Positions 48,577 through 58,282 of a stretch of 64,000 nucleotides of DNA are shown in pieces. Source of the stretch: Limnobaculum allomyrinae. Lineage in GTDB: Bacteria; Pseudomonadota; Gammaproteobacteria; Enterobacterales; Enterobacteriaceae. A model generated the notes under the pieces. The model was given only the letters and a program-made list of their open reading frames with translations. It had not been told where the DNA came from and searched no databases. The position numbers and the translations under genes were made by a program. Numbering within the stretch: the stretch's first letter is position 1; each line of letters begins with the position of its first letter. The stretch lies in the NCBI RefSeq assembly GCF_016649425.1, contig NZ_JADRCR010000007.1, positions 1 through 64,000 on the forward strand, written 5' to 3'.

Positions 48577-49446
48577 ATGGCTAAGATTAGTTTTGTCGGT
48601 TTAGGCGTGATGGGCTACCCGATGGCGCGTCACTTAATAAAAGCCGGGCATGATGTAACAGTTTATAACCGTACTACAGCAAAAGCAGAACAATGGGTAA
48701 AAGAGTTCGGTGGTAAACTTGCACTAACACCTCGCGAAGCAGCTATTGACGCCGATATGGTCATGACTTGTGTTGGAAATGATGATGATGTCCGCTCTGT
48801 CTATTATGGTGAGAACGGCATTTTTGCTGGTGCCTCAAAAGGCGTGATTCTCATTGACCATACCACTGCATCTGCTGATTTGGCTCGTGAGCTCTATCAG
48901 GCGGCAAAAGAGATTGGATTGGATTTTCTGGATGCTCCCGTCTCTGGTGGGCAAGCAGGTGCAGAAAATGCGGTGCTGACCGTTATGTGCGGCGGTGATG
49001 AATCTATTTTCAGACTAGCTGAAGACATCCTGAAAATTTATGGCAAAGCGGTCACTTTAGTCGGTGAAAGCGGTTGTGGTCAGTTATGCAAAATGGCTAA
49101 CCAACTTTGTATTGCTGGTGTGCTGGCTGGTGTATCTGAAGCCGTACGTTTCGCACAAAAGGCCGGATTAGACGTCAAAACCGTGCGTGATGTAGTAAAA
49201 ATGGGCTCAGGTAGCTCATGGCAATTAGAAAACCGCGCAGAGACCATGGGTGAAAACAAATTTGATTTTGGTTTTGCCATCGATTGGATTCGTAAAGACC
49301 TTGGTTTTTGCTTTGATGAAGCTGAACGCAATGGGGCTAAACTTCCTTTTGCTAAACAAATTGATGAAGCCTATGCTGAATTACAACAACGCGGTCTGGG
49401 CCGTTGTGATACTTCTGCCCTGATCCGCTTTTTAGACGATAAGTAG
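48577..49446 (+). CDS. NAD(P)-dependent 3-hydroxyacid dehydrogenase (HIBADH family)
   Basis: This 289-residue protein of the 3-hydroxyisobutyrate/tartronate semialdehyde reductase family has the nucleotide-binding GLGVMGYPMARHL (8-20). The substrate-binding segment is FLDAPVSGGQAGAENAVLTVMCGG, and the catalytic lysine is in GCGQLCKMANQL (near 171). The substrate may be a 2- or 3-hydroxyacid; GarR, YihU and Hibadh-type enzymes are all similar. No pathway genes lie next to it. GGGAG precedes ATG 48577. Confidence 0.88.
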   Translation: MAKISFVGLGVMGYPMARHLIKAGHDVTVYNRTTAKAEQWVKEFGGKLALTPREAAIDADMVMTCVGNDDDVRSVYYGENGIFAGASKGVILIDHTTASADLARELYQAAKEIGLDFLDAPVSGGQAGAENAVLTVMCGGDESIFRLAEDILKIYGKAVTLVGESGCGQLCKMANQLCIAGVLAGVSEAVRFAQKAGLDVKTVRDVVKMGSGSSWQLENRAETMGENKFDFGFAIDWIRKDLGFCFDEAERNGAKLPFAKQIDEAYAELQQRGLGRCDTSALIRFLDDK

Positions 49447-49526
49447 TTATTTGTTACTTTGGCGGTAGTGTAAACCTGCCGCCAAATCCGGTATAGTCAG
49501 CAGCTTGCTGACCAATGGAAAGAGCT

Positions 49527-50090
49527 ATGAAGCAGTTTCTTGATTTTCTGCCCTTAATTGTATTTTTCACATTTTATAAACTCTACGACATTTTTATTGC
49601 CTCTGGCGCACTGATTGTCGCAACGGCGTTGGCTGTCATCTACAGCCTGATAAAATACCGTAAAGTAGAAAAAATGATGATCGTGACCTTTGTCATGGTG
49701 GTCATTTTTGGCACCTTAACCATTATTTTCCATTCACCTGACTTTATTAAATGGAAAGTAACGGCTATCTATGCCCTGTTTGCATTAGGGTTAGTTTTCA
49801 GTCAATTCGTACTGAAAAAACTGCTCATCAAAAGCATGCTTGGTAAAGAGATTACATTACCTGAGCAGGTATGGTCACGGTTAAATATCGCCTGGTCCCT
49901 ATTCTTCCTCGCTTGTGGTCTTCTTAATATCTATGTCGCGTTTTGGTTATCCATGGATGTCTGGATGAACTTTAAAGTATTCGGACTAACCGGGCTAACG
50001 CTTGTGTTTACCCTACTTAGCGGTATCTATATCTATCGCCATATTCCTGACGAACAGAAAAATCCGCCGGCCAGCGACAAACAAGACTAG
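49527..50090 (+). CDS. yciB: Inner-membrane protein YciB (septation protein A)
   Basis: This 187-residue protein with five hydrophobic segments starts [34 protein letters not shown], which is characteristic of YciB/Isp[32 protein letters not shown] and [27 protein letters not shown] are conserved. It is involved in envelope integrity and division in enterobacteria. ATG 49527 was chosen over ATG 49515 for the better match; GGAAAGAG lies upstream. Confidence 0.96.
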   Translation: MKQFLDFLPLIVFFTFYKLYDIFIASGALIVATALAVIYSLIKYRKVEKMMIVTFVMVVIFGTLTIIFHSPDFIKWKVTAIYALFALGLVFSQFVLKKLLIKSMLGKEITLPEQVWSRLNIAWSLFFLACGLLNIYVAFWLSMDVWMNFKVFGLTGLTLVFTLLSGIYIYRHIPDEQKNPPASDKQD

Positions 50091-50257
50091 GTTTTTTCAT
50101 CAGCGAATCATGATATAACCATAATTAATTACTTATTTTTATCGCTCCTATTACGTGTGGCATCAGGAGCAATAAAAATGATGTGAGCATTTGAATGAAG
50201 GCTTAACGGATAAGCCGCTATTTTTTCACTTATAACGAACACAATCAGAAACACATT

Positions 50258-50677
50258 ATGAGCAAACAAGATCGTACTCCCCGCGGAGAGCTAGTCCTCC
50301 GGACTCTGGCTATGCCAGCGGATACCAACGCCAATGGTGATATCTTTGGTGGTTGGATCATGTCACAAATGGATATTGGAGGTGCTATTCTGGCTAAAGA
50401 GCTTGCCCGTGGACGTGTAGTAACGGTTGCCGTCGATGCCATTACATTCCTAAAGCCTGTCACTGTTGGTGATGTGGTTTGTTGTTATGCACACTGTATT
50501 CGTACGGGACGTAGTTCTATTACGGTAAATATGGAAGTCTGGGTTAAAAAGGTTTCTTCTGAACCAATAGGACAACGCTATTGCGTTACGGAAGCTATCT
50601 TTACCTATGTCGCCGTTAACGATCTGGGTACCTCTCGTTCTCTGCCAGACAATAAAAGAAACCTCTCCTTCGATTAA
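50258..50677 (+). CDS. yciA: Acyl-CoA thioester hydrolase YciA
   Basis: This 139-residue hot-dog-fold thioesterase hydrolyses acyl-CoA. The conserved RGELVLRTLAMPADTNANGDIFGGWIMSQMDIGGAI (near 8-43) includes the catalytic Asn-x-x-Gly-Asp-x-Phe-Gly region, and VDAITFLKPVTVGDVVCCY is typical. It follows yciB and precedes the convergent tonB, as in E. coli. Confidence 0.96.
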   Translation: MSKQDRTPRGELVLRTLAMPADTNANGDIFGGWIMSQMDIGGAILAKELARGRVVTVAVDAITFLKPVTVGDVVCCYAHCIRTGRSSITVNMEVWVKKVSSEPIGQRYCVTEAIFTYVAVNDLGTSRSLPDNKRNLSFD

Positions 50678-50761
50678 TTTTATTCTGTCTGAAATTAGCC
50701 ATTCCAAAATAAAACAGGTCGCTATTGCGACCTGTTTTATTTACTAATCATACGATTACTG

Positions 50762-51574
50762 CTAACGAATTTGTGCTCCGCCATCAATTTTGAAGATAAT
50801 CGTCAGCTTTTTATCTTTAACCACAACAGGGGTATACCGCCATTTCTTCAGCGCAACTTTCACATCCCGTTCAAACATTCTGGGCGGTGTTGCTGACAAA
50901 ATTCGTACGTTCTCGATACGTCCATCTTCATCGATATCAAACATAATCTCAACCTGTCCCTCAATTCGACGATCGAATGCCTGTTTAGGGTAAGCCGGCT
51001 CAACTTGTCTTAATATCTTCGAACCGGTTGCAGGTGCTGCGCCACTCACTGAAGCGGCCGGACCACTGGCAACCGTACTGGTATTTGCGGTAGTAATGGG
51101 TGCTGTTGCCGGTTTATCTACCGGTGCCTGTTCAGTTCGTTCTTTTACCGGCTCTCTTTTCGGTTTTGGCTCTTTTTTAGGCTGTTTTTTCGGTTCTTCA
51201 ACCGGTTTTGGCTTCGGTTTTGGCTTCGGTTTTTCAACTTCAACAGGCTTAGGCTTCTCCACCGGCGGTGGTTCGGGAATAGGTTCTGGAACAGGTTCAG
51301 GTTTAGCTTCCTCGGGCTCAGGTTCAGGAATTGCCGTTGGTTGTTGTGCCGGTGTATTTTGCTCAGCCACTTCTGCTGGGGTAGCAAACATGGCTGGATT
51401 AACCATCACAACATTCATGGGTGCCGAATCATCTGGTGCGGGAATTTCAACCTGATCTTTTATCGAGGCGAATACTAACCCACCAATAAGCGATGCATGT
51501 AGACAGACTGAAAAGGTAAGCGGCCAGGAAAAACGACGCGCCAGAAAGAATTTTTTCAAAAGGAACCACTTCAC
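50762..51574 (-). CDS. tonB: Energy-transducing protein TonB
   Basis: This is a 270-residue protein. The single N-terminal helix (about 15-40) contains the key Ser22-x3-His26 pair. A long Pro/Glu then Pro/Lys region (about 72-150, EP and KP repeats) spans the periplasm. The C-terminal domain (about 188-270) has ILRQVEPAYPKQAFDRRIEGQVEIMFDIDEDGRIENVRIL. TonB with ExbBD powers uptake through outer-membrane receptors. A Fur-like site lies upstream, agreeing with iron control. ATG 51574 gives MKWF; no clear strong ribosome-binding site. Confidence 0.97.
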   Translation of the reverse strand: MKWFLLKKFFLARRFSWPLTFSVCLHASLIGGLVFASIKDQVEIPAPDDSAPMNVVMVNPAMFATPAEVAEQNTPAQQPTAIPEPEPEEAKPEPVPEPIPEPPPVEKPKPVEVEKPKPKPKPKPVEEPKKQPKKEPKPKREPVKERTEQAPVDKPATAPITTANTSTVASGPAASVSGAAPATGSKILRQVEPAYPKQAFDRRIEGQVEIMFDIDEDGRIENVRILSATPPRMFERDVKVALKKWRYTPVVVKDKKLTIIFKIDGGAQIR

Positions 51575-51606
51575 TGTTCTGGAATGGGAGAATTCTAAAT
51601 GAAAAT

Positions 51607-51625
51607 GGTAATGAGATTCAATATC
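51607..51625. promoter_or_regulatory. Fur-like box upstream of tonB
   Basis: On the minus strand GATATTGAATCTCATTACC matches 14 of 19 positions of the Fur consensus GATAATGATAATCATTATC. It lies about 33 bp before the tonB start, where Fur control is known in relatives. Confidence 0.6.
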
Positions 51626-51789
51626 AATTTAACATATTGGCGTTTCAGTATCTCAATTAATCATAAAAGTGCCTGTATATTTTCATTTATCACGCCAGTC
51701 ATAATATCTATAGTTTACAATAATAAATCATGTAGTATCGTTTTTCTTATCGCCCACTCAATGTGACAATAACATCAAGGAATAATACC

Positions 51790-52086
51790 GTGTTATATCT
51801 GATTTATGCTGAAGATGTACCTGGCGCTTTAGAACAACGTCTTGCCGCCCGCCCTGCTCATCTGGCTCGTTTACAGTCGCTAAAAGATGAAGATCGTTTA
51901 GTCGTTGCCGGTCCAAACCCTGTTGCTGACAGTGAAGACCCGGGAACAACAGGCTTCTCCGGTTCAGTCATTATCGCTGAGTTTGCCACTCTGGCGGAGG
52001 CTAAAGCGTGGGCAGATAAAGACCCCTATGTTGATGCGGGTGTCTATCAAAAAGTGGTAGTAAAGCCATTTAAGCGCGTATTTTAA
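51790..52086 (+). CDS. yciI: YciI-family protein
   Basis: This 98-residue dimeric alpha+beta protein contains [45 protein letters not shown] and [28 protein letters not shown], closely similar to E. coli YciI. The conserved His-Asp pair suggests catalysis, but no reaction is known for enterobacterial members. The start is GTG 51790 (VLYLIYAED) with AAGGA upstream. It is divergent from tonB, as in E. coli. Confidence 0.96.
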   Translation: MLYLIYAEDVPGALEQRLAARPAHLARLQSLKDEDRLVVAGPNPVADSEDPGTTGFSGSVIIAEFATLAEAKAWADKDPYVDAGVYQKVVVKPFKRVF

Positions 52087-52152
52087 GGCTGTTGGGGGTT
52101 CTCTAAATATAGTACCAGAGAACCCCTACCAACAGATTAATCCGGCGGTGTA

Positions 52153-52332
52153 TTACCATCCGTGGATATTTGCATAAAGCAACGAGCGTTGCTGACGCCC
52201 CAATTGCTGCTCTGTTCTGATGTGGTTTATACGGCTGTTTCTGCGAGATTGCCCTTCCAACCAGCGATGGCGTCGGCGTTGTGCCTGTCGCAACATGCGC
52301 CAGCGTCCAACTTCAGTTCTGGATCTGTGCAT
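52153..52332 (-). CDS. yciY: Small basic protein YciY
   Basis: This 59-residue, highly basic protein contains RSRTEVGRWRMLRQAQRRRHRWLEGQSRRNSRI, nearly the same as E. coli YciY. Function unknown. ATG 52332 (MHRSRTEV) was chosen over the earlier in-frame ATG; no clear ribosome-binding site is visible. It is divergent from clsA, as in E. coli. Confidence 0.85.
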   Translation of the reverse strand: MHRSRTEVGRWRMLRQAQRRRHRWLEGQSRRNSRINHIRTEQQLGRQQRSLLYANIHGW

Positions 52333-52523
52333 AATGACCAAGATATCTTCAAACAACGAAAAGGTGTGTTAATTGTAACGCAGGCAATTTTTTCTTTTGA
52401 ATGAATAAATCAAAAAATAAGTAACAAAATCTATAATAGACTTTAAAGAAGTGTTTTACCTTTCCGTGACTCTGCGTAAACTCAAGGCTTTATATTTAAA
52501 TCAAACAGGATAATAGATTTCCG

Positions 52524-53984
52524 ATGACCACTTTCTATACTGTATTGAGTTGGTTACTGGTATTAGGTTACTGGTTACTGATAGCGGGTGTGACGCTTCG
52601 AGTACTGATGAAGCGACGCTCTGTCCCGTCTGCCATGGCCTGGTTGCTGGTTATCTATATCCTTCCGCTGGTTGGTATCGTGGCTTACCTTCTGTTTGGG
52701 GAACTTCACCTTGGAAAACGACGAGCTGAACGTGCCAAAGAAATGTGGCCCTCTACGGCAACCTGGTTAGGAGAATTAAAGAACTGCCAGAATATTTTCG
52801 CCACTCAAATAAGTCCGGTATCCGAACCCCTATTCCAGCTTTGCGCCCATCGCCATGGCGTTCCGGCCGTTAGAGGTAATCAGCTTGAGCTATTAACCAC
52901 CAGTGAAGGCACCATGAAGTCGCTGATTCGTGACATTGAGTTAGCTGAACATAGCGTAGAGATGGTGTTTTACATTTGGCAAAGCGGTGGTCAGGTTGAC
53001 AATGTTGCCGAAGCATTAATGGCCGCCGCTCGTCGTGGAGTACATTGTAGAGTGATGCTAGACTCTGCCGGTAGTATGCATTTTTTCCGCACCCCATACC
53101 CTGAGCTAATGAGAAATGCAGGTATTGAACTGGTTGAAGCGCTAAAAGTTAATGTATTGCGGGTATTTCTGCGTCGTATGGATTTACGTCAACATCGTAA
53201 AATCGTCATTATTGATAATAATATTGCCTATACTGGCAGTATGAATATGGTTGACCCTCGCTTCTTTAAACAAGGGTCTGGCGTTGGTCAATGGATTGAT
53301 CTCATGGCGAGAATACAGGGCCCTGCTGCAACGATGCTGGGACTTATCTATGCCTGTGATTGGGAAATAGAAACAGGCAAACGCCAGCTTCCGCAGCCGC
53401 CTGATACCACTATGTTGCCTTTTGAAGAAGAAGACGGCCATACGGTACAGGTTATCGCTTCCGGCCCCGGTTTTCCGGAAGAGATGATTCATCAAGCTCT
53501 GCTTACCGCCGTATATTCCGCCAGAAAACGTTTGATTATGACAACGCCTTACCTGGTTCCCAGTGATGATTTACTACATGCCATCTGCACTGCTGCGCAA
53601 AGAGGTGTTGACGTAAACATTATTGTACCCAAGAAGAATGACTCTTTGATGGTTGGCTGGGCCAGTCGTTCATTCTTCTCTGAACTTCTTGAGGCTGGTG
53701 TAAAAATACACCAATTTGACGGTGGATTACTGCATACCAAAAGCGTTTTAGTTGATGACCAGCTAAGTCTGGTAGGAACCGTAAATTTAGATATTCGTAG
53801 CCTGTGGTTGAATTTTGAAGTAACCGTCACTGTCGATGACCGGGCATTTGCCGATGATTTGGCTTGTGTACAGGAAGACTATATTGCTCGTTCGACACTA
53901 CTCAATCCGGAAGAATGGGCAACCCGACCTATGTGGAATCGAATAATCGAACGTTTATTTTATTTCTTCAGTCCATTACTATAA
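52524..53984 (+). CDS. clsA: Cardiolipin synthase A
   Basis: This 486-residue membrane enzyme has the same length as E. coli ClsA. It condenses two phosphatidylglycerol molecules into cardiolipin. Two N-terminal membrane segments (about 5-60) precede two phospholipase-D domains. The HKD motifs are at His224 ([19 protein letters not shown]) and His404 ([19 protein letters not shown]). PgsA, which supplies the phosphatidylglycerol precursor, is encoded at 17660-18214. It is followed by yciU, as in E. coli. Confidence 0.97.
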   Translation: MTTFYTVLSWLLVLGYWLLIAGVTLRVLMKRRSVPSAMAWLLVIYILPLVGIVAYLLFGELHLGKRRAERAKEMWPSTATWLGELKNCQNIFATQISPVSEPLFQLCAHRHGVPAVRGNQLELLTTSEGTMKSLIRDIELAEHSVEMVFYIWQSGGQVDNVAEALMAAARRGVHCRVMLDSAGSMHFFRTPYPELMRNAGIELVEALKVNVLRVFLRRMDLRQHRKIVIIDNNIAYTGSMNMVDPRFFKQGSGVGQWIDLMARIQGPAATMLGLIYACDWEIETGKRQLPQPPDTTMLPFEEEDGHTVQVIASGPGFPEEMIHQALLTAVYSARKRLIMTTPYLVPSDDLLHAICTAAQRGVDVNIIVPKKNDSLMVGWASRSFFSELLEAGVKIHQFDGGLLHTKSVLVDDQLSLVGTVNLDIRSLWLNFEVTVTVDDRAFADDLACVQEDYIARSTLLNPEEWATRPMWNRIIERLFYFFSPLL

Positions 53985-54021
53985 CCGGAATATTTAAATA
54001 TTCTCTTTGATGAGTACCCCA

Positions 54022-54357
54022 ATGGACATAGCAGATTTTGATTTAGACAATCGGTTAGATGAAGACGAAACGCTGGACCAGGCCTACGATATTTTTTTAG
54101 AACTGGCCTCGGACAATCTTGACCCGGCAGATGTCATTCTGTTCAACCTGCAGTTTGAAGATCGCGGAGCCGCTGAATTACACGACCCTTCTGATGAGTG
54201 GCTTGAGCATGTAGACTTTGATTTGAATCCAGATTTCTTTGCCGAAGTGATTATCGGTCTGACGAATGAAGAAGACGAAGTCGATGATATTTTTGCCCGG
54301 ATCCTTATTAGCCGGGAAAAAAACCATAAATTCTGTCATATTCTCTGGAAAGAGTAG
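54022..54357 (+). CDS. yciU: Acidic DNA-mimic-like protein YciU
   Basis: This 111-residue, very acidic protein contains [51 protein letters not shown] and [15 protein letters not shown], closely matching E. coli YciU (109 residues, UPF0263). The fold suggests a double-stranded-DNA mimic. I chose ATG 54022 (MDIADFDLD), matching E. coli MDMDLN; ATG 54010 and TTG 54007 are alternatives, none with a good ribosome-binding site. It follows clsA by about 40 bp. Confidence 0.93.
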   Translation: MDIADFDLDNRLDEDETLDQAYDIFLELASDNLDPADVILFNLQFEDRGAAELHDPSDEWLEHVDFDLNPDFFAEVIIGLTNEEDEVDDIFARILISREKNHKFCHILWKE

Positions 54358-54391
54358 TCTGCTTAATTACGATTTTTAGGCTGTTGATAAT

Positions 54392-54425
54392 AAAACCCCC
54401 GCCTGATTTGCGGGGGTTTTATTAT
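54392..54425. terminator. Bidirectional terminator between yciU and ychE
   Basis: AAAACCCCCGC (54392-54402) pairs with GCGGGGGTTTT (54410-54420), followed by ATTAT on one side. It lies between convergent genes. Confidence 0.85.
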
Positions 54426-54446
54426 GTATCTAACTGAATGCCCTAT

Positions 54447-55094
54447 TTAAGCCAGTAATCCCGGGAAAGAGACTTTAATCCCCGTAATAATGAACTCAAT
54501 TCCTAAAGACATCAGCAATAAACCCATAATACGCGTTACCACGTTGATTCCTGTTTGTCCTAACAGACGGACTAACAACGGGGCGGCACGAAACAGTAAC
54601 CAACAGCAAAATGAAAAGAAAGCAATTGCAACGAAAAAACCCAGGTAATCCATCCAGGTGTTATATCGGGTACTCCAGACAATCGTTGAACTAATGGCAC
54701 CCGGCCCGGCCATTAGCGGCAAAGCTAAAGGCACTACGCCAACATTGTCACGAATTGCAGTCTCCGTTTTTTCTTGCTTGTTCTGTTTGTCTTCTCCTAA
54801 CTTACCGCTAATCATCGACATTGCGATAGTTACAATAAGAATACCACCCGCAATGCGAAACGAGTCGATTGAAATCCCAAACAGATGCAATATCGCATCA
54901 CCTAAAAACAGCGAACACCACAATATAATGGCAACCGATAAGTTAGCCGTTAGATTGGTTTTATCTCTGGCAGCTGGCGACTGATAATTCGTCATACTGA
55001 TAAAAACCGGAAGAATACCCACCGGATTAACTAATGCAAACATACCAACAAGGAACTTAATGTATCCTGATAAATCCAACATGGCATGGCCCAT
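54447..55094 (-). CDS. ychE: MarC-family inner-membrane protein YchE
   Basis: This 215-residue protein with six hydrophobic segments contains FALVNPVGILPVFISMTNYQ, RIAGGILIVTIAMSMISGKLGEDKQNKQEKTETAIRD and GVVPLALPLMAGPGAISSTIVW, and matches E. coli YchE. The MarC family has unknown function. ATG 55094 was chosen for AGGGAG with six-base spacing; a longer frame to 55133 is not supported. It is divergent from adhE, as in E. coli. Confidence 0.96.
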   Translation of the reverse strand: MGHAMLDLSGYIKFLVGMFALVNPVGILPVFISMTNYQSPAARDKTNLTANLSVAIILWCSLFLGDAILHLFGISIDSFRIAGGILIVTIAMSMISGKLGEDKQNKQEKTETAIRDNVGVVPLALPLMAGPGAISSTIVWSTRYNTWMDYLGFFVAIAFFSFCCWLLFRAAPLLVRLLGQTGINVVTRIMGLLLMSLGIEFIITGIKVSFPGLLA

Positions 55095-55566
55095 TGTGGA
55101 CTCCCTATGTAATAGACCGTAGCTCAAAATCAAACGCTGCTTAATGTAATAGAGTTATCTTTTAGGGTCTAGCGGTAAAAACCGGATACAACACCCAGTT
55201 ATAGAAAAAATACAGCGGTATAACCCTAATATAGCAAATTAATATTATATAAATGTAATGCTCGGCCTCTTGATGGATAAAAATGTAGCATTTTAGCTTG
55301 CTGAAAGGTGTCAGCATGCCATTTATGTGATATAAGTCACAATATCAATCACTCTGAATAGGTAAGCTGTGTTGTAAGTATCAGACATACAAATACCTGC
55401 AGTACTTTTATTATTTACCGCTAAAATTATATTTAGTTATAACAATAAATTAGCTTAGATTTTTTCAGTAAGTAAATCGTATTGAGATAACAACGCTCCT
55501 ACTATACTTAATACTTGCATCGCGACTTACTCACTAAAAAAATTTATCAATCTTAGGAGAGTCACA
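55095..55566. other. Intergenic region upstream of adhE and ychE
   Basis: About 470 bp contain promoters for the divergent ychE and adhE, including a perfect-core CRP site at 55326-55341. No gene is visible. In E. coli this region is also long and carries several adhE control sites. Confidence 0.5.
55326..55341. promoter_or_regulatory. CRP-type site upstream of adhE
   Basis: TGTGA-TATAAG-TCACA is a perfect match to the CRP core (TGTGA-N6-TCACA), 226 bp before the adhE start. It could act on adhE or, on the other side, on ychE. Confidence 0.6.
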
Positions 55567-58236
55567 ATGACCGTAAGTAACGCCACTGAACTTAACGCAC
55601 TTGTTGCACGAGTGAAAAAAGCTCAACGTGAGTATGCTAATTATACTCAGGAACAAGTCGATAAGATATTCCGAGCGGCCGCTTTAGCTGCTGCAAATGC
55701 CCGTATTCCTCTGGCAAAAATGGCAGTTGAAGAGTCTGGCATGGGTATCGTGGAAGACAAAGTAATTAAAAACCACTTCGCTTCCGAATACATCTACAAC
55801 AAATACAAAGATGAGAAAACCTGCGGTATTCTGGAAGAAGATGAGACTTTTGGTACGATCACTATTGCTGAACCAACCGGTATTATCTGCGGTATCGTTC
55901 CTACGACCAACCCGACATCCACCGCTATCTTTAAAGCACTCATCAGCCTGAAAACTCGTAACGGTATTATCTTCTCTCCACATCCTCGCGCTAAAAACGC
56001 AACTAATGAAGCAGCCAATATCGTTCTGCAAGCCGCGATTGAAGCTGGCGCACCAAAAGATATTATTGGTTGGATAGATGTTCCGAGCGTTGAATTATCA
56101 AATCAGTTAATGCACCACCCGGATATCAACCTGATTCTGGCCACTGGTGGCCCAGGTATGGTTAAAGCTGCTTACAGTTCAGGAAAACCAGCCATTGGTG
56201 TAGGCGCAGGCAACTCCCCTGTTGTTATCGATGAGACTGCTGATATTAAACGTGCTGTTGCATCTATTCTAATGTCAAAAACTTTTGATAACGGCGTAAT
56301 TTGCGCCTCTGAACAATCCGTTATCGTCGTTGATAAGATTTATGACACAGTACGTGAACGCTTTGCCTCTCATGGCGGATATATGCTGAAAGGTCAGGAA
56401 CTAAAAGCCGTACAGGGCATTATCTTGAAAAATGGGGCTATCAACGCCGCTATCGTTGGACAGCCTGCGGTAAAAATTGCAGAGATGGCTGGTGTAACCG
56501 TTCCAGCTACAACCAAAGTTTTGATTGGTGAAGTAACTCAAGTTGATGAGTCAGAGCCTTTCGCTCACGAAAAACTTTCTCCAATGCTGGCGATGTATCG
56601 GGCGAAAAATTTTGAAGATGCCGTAGAAAAAGCCGAGAAACTGGTCGCTATGGGTGGTATTGGTCATACATCTGGCCTTTATACCGATCAGGATAATCAA
56701 GGCGAACGCATTGCTTACTTCGGCGATAAGATGAAAACAGCCCGTATTCTGATTAATACCCCTACCTCTCAGGGCGGTATCGGCGACCTGTATAACTTTA
56801 AACTGGCGCCATCACTGACTTTAGGTTGCGGCTCATGGGGTGGCAACTCAATTTCTGAAAACGTAGGACCAAAACATCTTATCAATAAGAAGACTGTGGC
56901 TAAGCGAGCAGAAAATATGTTATGGCATAAACTTCCTAAATCAATCTACTTCCGTCGTGGTTCACTGCCAATTGCTTTGGAAGAAGTTGCTACTGATGGT
57001 GCCAAACGTGCCTTTATCGTTACTGACCGTTTCCTGTTCAATAACGGCTATGCAGATCAAATCACCAATGTATTAAAACAGTATGGCGTTGAAACTGAAG
57101 TTTTCTTCGAAGTCGAGGCGGATCCTACTCTAAGCATCGTGCGTAAAGGGGCTGAACAAATGCACTCCTTTAAACCTGATGTCATTATCGCATTAGGCGG
57201 TGGTTCTCCAATGGATGCAGCTAAAATCATGTGGGTCATGTATGAGCATCCGGAAACACACTTTGAAGAACTGGCATTAAGATTTATGGATATTCGTAAG
57301 CGTATTTATAAATTCCCGAAAATGGGTGTGAAAGCCAAGATGATCGCGATTACTACCACTTCGGGTACAGGTTCAGAAGTAACGCCGTTCGCAGTGGTAA
57401 CCGACGATGCTACCGGAATGAAGTATCCATTAGCCGATTATGCATTAACACCAGATATGGCCATAGTGGATGCTAATCTGGTAATGAACATGCCTAAATC
57501 ACTTTGTGCTTTTGGTGGTTTGGATGCGGTAACCCACGCATTAGAAGCATATGTATCCGTTCTGGCTAACGAATACACTGATGGCCAGGCTCTACAAGCA
57601 CTGAAACTGCTTAAAGAGTATCTGCCAGTTAGCTATAAAGAAGGTGCTAAAAATCCAGTTGCACGTGAGCGTGTTCATAATGCCGCAACTATTGCTGGTA
57701 TCGCCTTTGCTAACGCCTTCCTGGGTGTATGTCACTCAATGGCGCACAAATTAGGTTCAGAATTCCATCTGCCACACGGTTTGGCTAATGCGTTGTTAAT
57801 CTGTAACGTTATTCGCTATAACGCTAATGATAACCCAACTAAACAAACCGCATTTAGCCAGTATGATCGTCCGCAATCTCGCCGTCAGTATGCAGAAATT
57901 GCTGATCACTTAGGTTTATCCGCTCCCGGCGATCGTACAGCTGCCAAAATTGAGAAGCTGCTTAATTGGTTAGATGAAATTAAGAAAGAACTGGATATTC
58001 CGGCGTCAATTCGCGAGGCTGGCGTTCCGGAGGCAGAGTTCCTGGCCAAAATTGATAAACTGTCTGAAGATGCTTTTGACGATCAGTGTACCGGCGCTAA
58101 CCCACGCTATCCATTAATCTCCGAGCTGAAAACAATTTTGCTGGATACTTATTATGGACGTAGCTACGTTGAAGAACAGCAGCAACCTGTTGTTGAAACT
58201 AAAGCTAAAGCACCGGCTAAAAAAGCTAAGAAGTAA
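55567..58236 (+). CDS. adhE: Bifunctional aldehyde-alcohol dehydrogenase
   Basis: This 889-residue enzyme has an N-terminal CoA-acylating acetaldehyde dehydrogenase (about 1-440) and a C-terminal iron-dependent alcohol dehydrogenase (about 450-870). It reduces acetyl-CoA to ethanol with NADH in anaerobic growth. The dehydrogenase nucleophile Cys is in NGVICASEQS (about 246). The iron-binding histidines lie in the C-terminal domain: GGLDAVTHALEAY, CHSMAHKLGSEFHLPHGLANA. AGGAGAG precedes ATG 55567. The long lysine-rich tail (KAKAPAKKAKK) is like E. coli. A terminator follows. Confidence 0.98.
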   Translation: MTVSNATELNALVARVKKAQREYANYTQEQVDKIFRAAALAAANARIPLAKMAVEESGMGIVEDKVIKNHFASEYIYNKYKDEKTCGILEEDETFGTITIAEPTGIICGIVPTTNPTSTAIFKALISLKTRNGIIFSPHPRAKNATNEAANIVLQAAIEAGAPKDIIGWIDVPSVELSNQLMHHPDINLILATGGPGMVKAAYSSGKPAIGVGAGNSPVVIDETADIKRAVASILMSKTFDNGVICASEQSVIVVDKIYDTVRERFASHGGYMLKGQELKAVQGIILKNGAINAAIVGQPAVKIAEMAGVTVPATTKVLIGEVTQVDESEPFAHEKLSPMLAMYRAKNFEDAVEKAEKLVAMGGIGHTSGLYTDQDNQGERIAYFGDKMKTARILINTPTSQGGIGDLYNFKLAPSLTLGCGSWGGNSISENVGPKHLINKKTVAKRAENMLWHKLPKSIYFRRGSLPIALEEVATDGAKRAFIVTDRFLFNNGYADQITNVLKQYGVETEVFFEVEADPTLSIVRKGAEQMHSFKPDVIIALGGGSPMDAAKIMWVMYEHPETHFEELALRFMDIRKRIYKFPKMGVKAKMIAITTTSGTGSEVTPFAVVTDDATGMKYPLADYALTPDMAIVDANLVMNMPKSLCAFGGLDAVTHALEAYVSVLANEYTDGQALQALKLLKEYLPVSYKEGAKNPVARERVHNAATIAGIAFANAFLGVCHSMAHKLGSEFHLPHGLANALLICNVIRYNANDNPTKQTAFSQYDRPQSRRQYAEIADHLGLSAPGDRTAAKIEKLLNWLDEIKKELDIPASIREAGVPEAEFLAKIDKLSEDAFDDQCTGANPRYPLISELKTILLDTYYGRSYVEEQQQPVVETKAKAPAKKAKK

Positions 58237-58255
58237 TTTTTAGTTATCTCTTTCT

Positions 58256-58282
58256 AAGCCGCCTGAACGGGCGGCTTTTTTA
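58256..58282 (+). terminator. Terminator of adhE
   Basis: AAGCCGCC (58256-58263) pairs with GGCGGCTT (58270-58277), followed by TTTTATTTC. Confidence 0.85.

Noticed and set aside
51096..51455. Gly/Ser-rich frame opposite tonB
   Set aside because: It is the antisense of the Pro/Glu/Lys-rich tonB linker, where low-complexity codons keep the reverse frame open.
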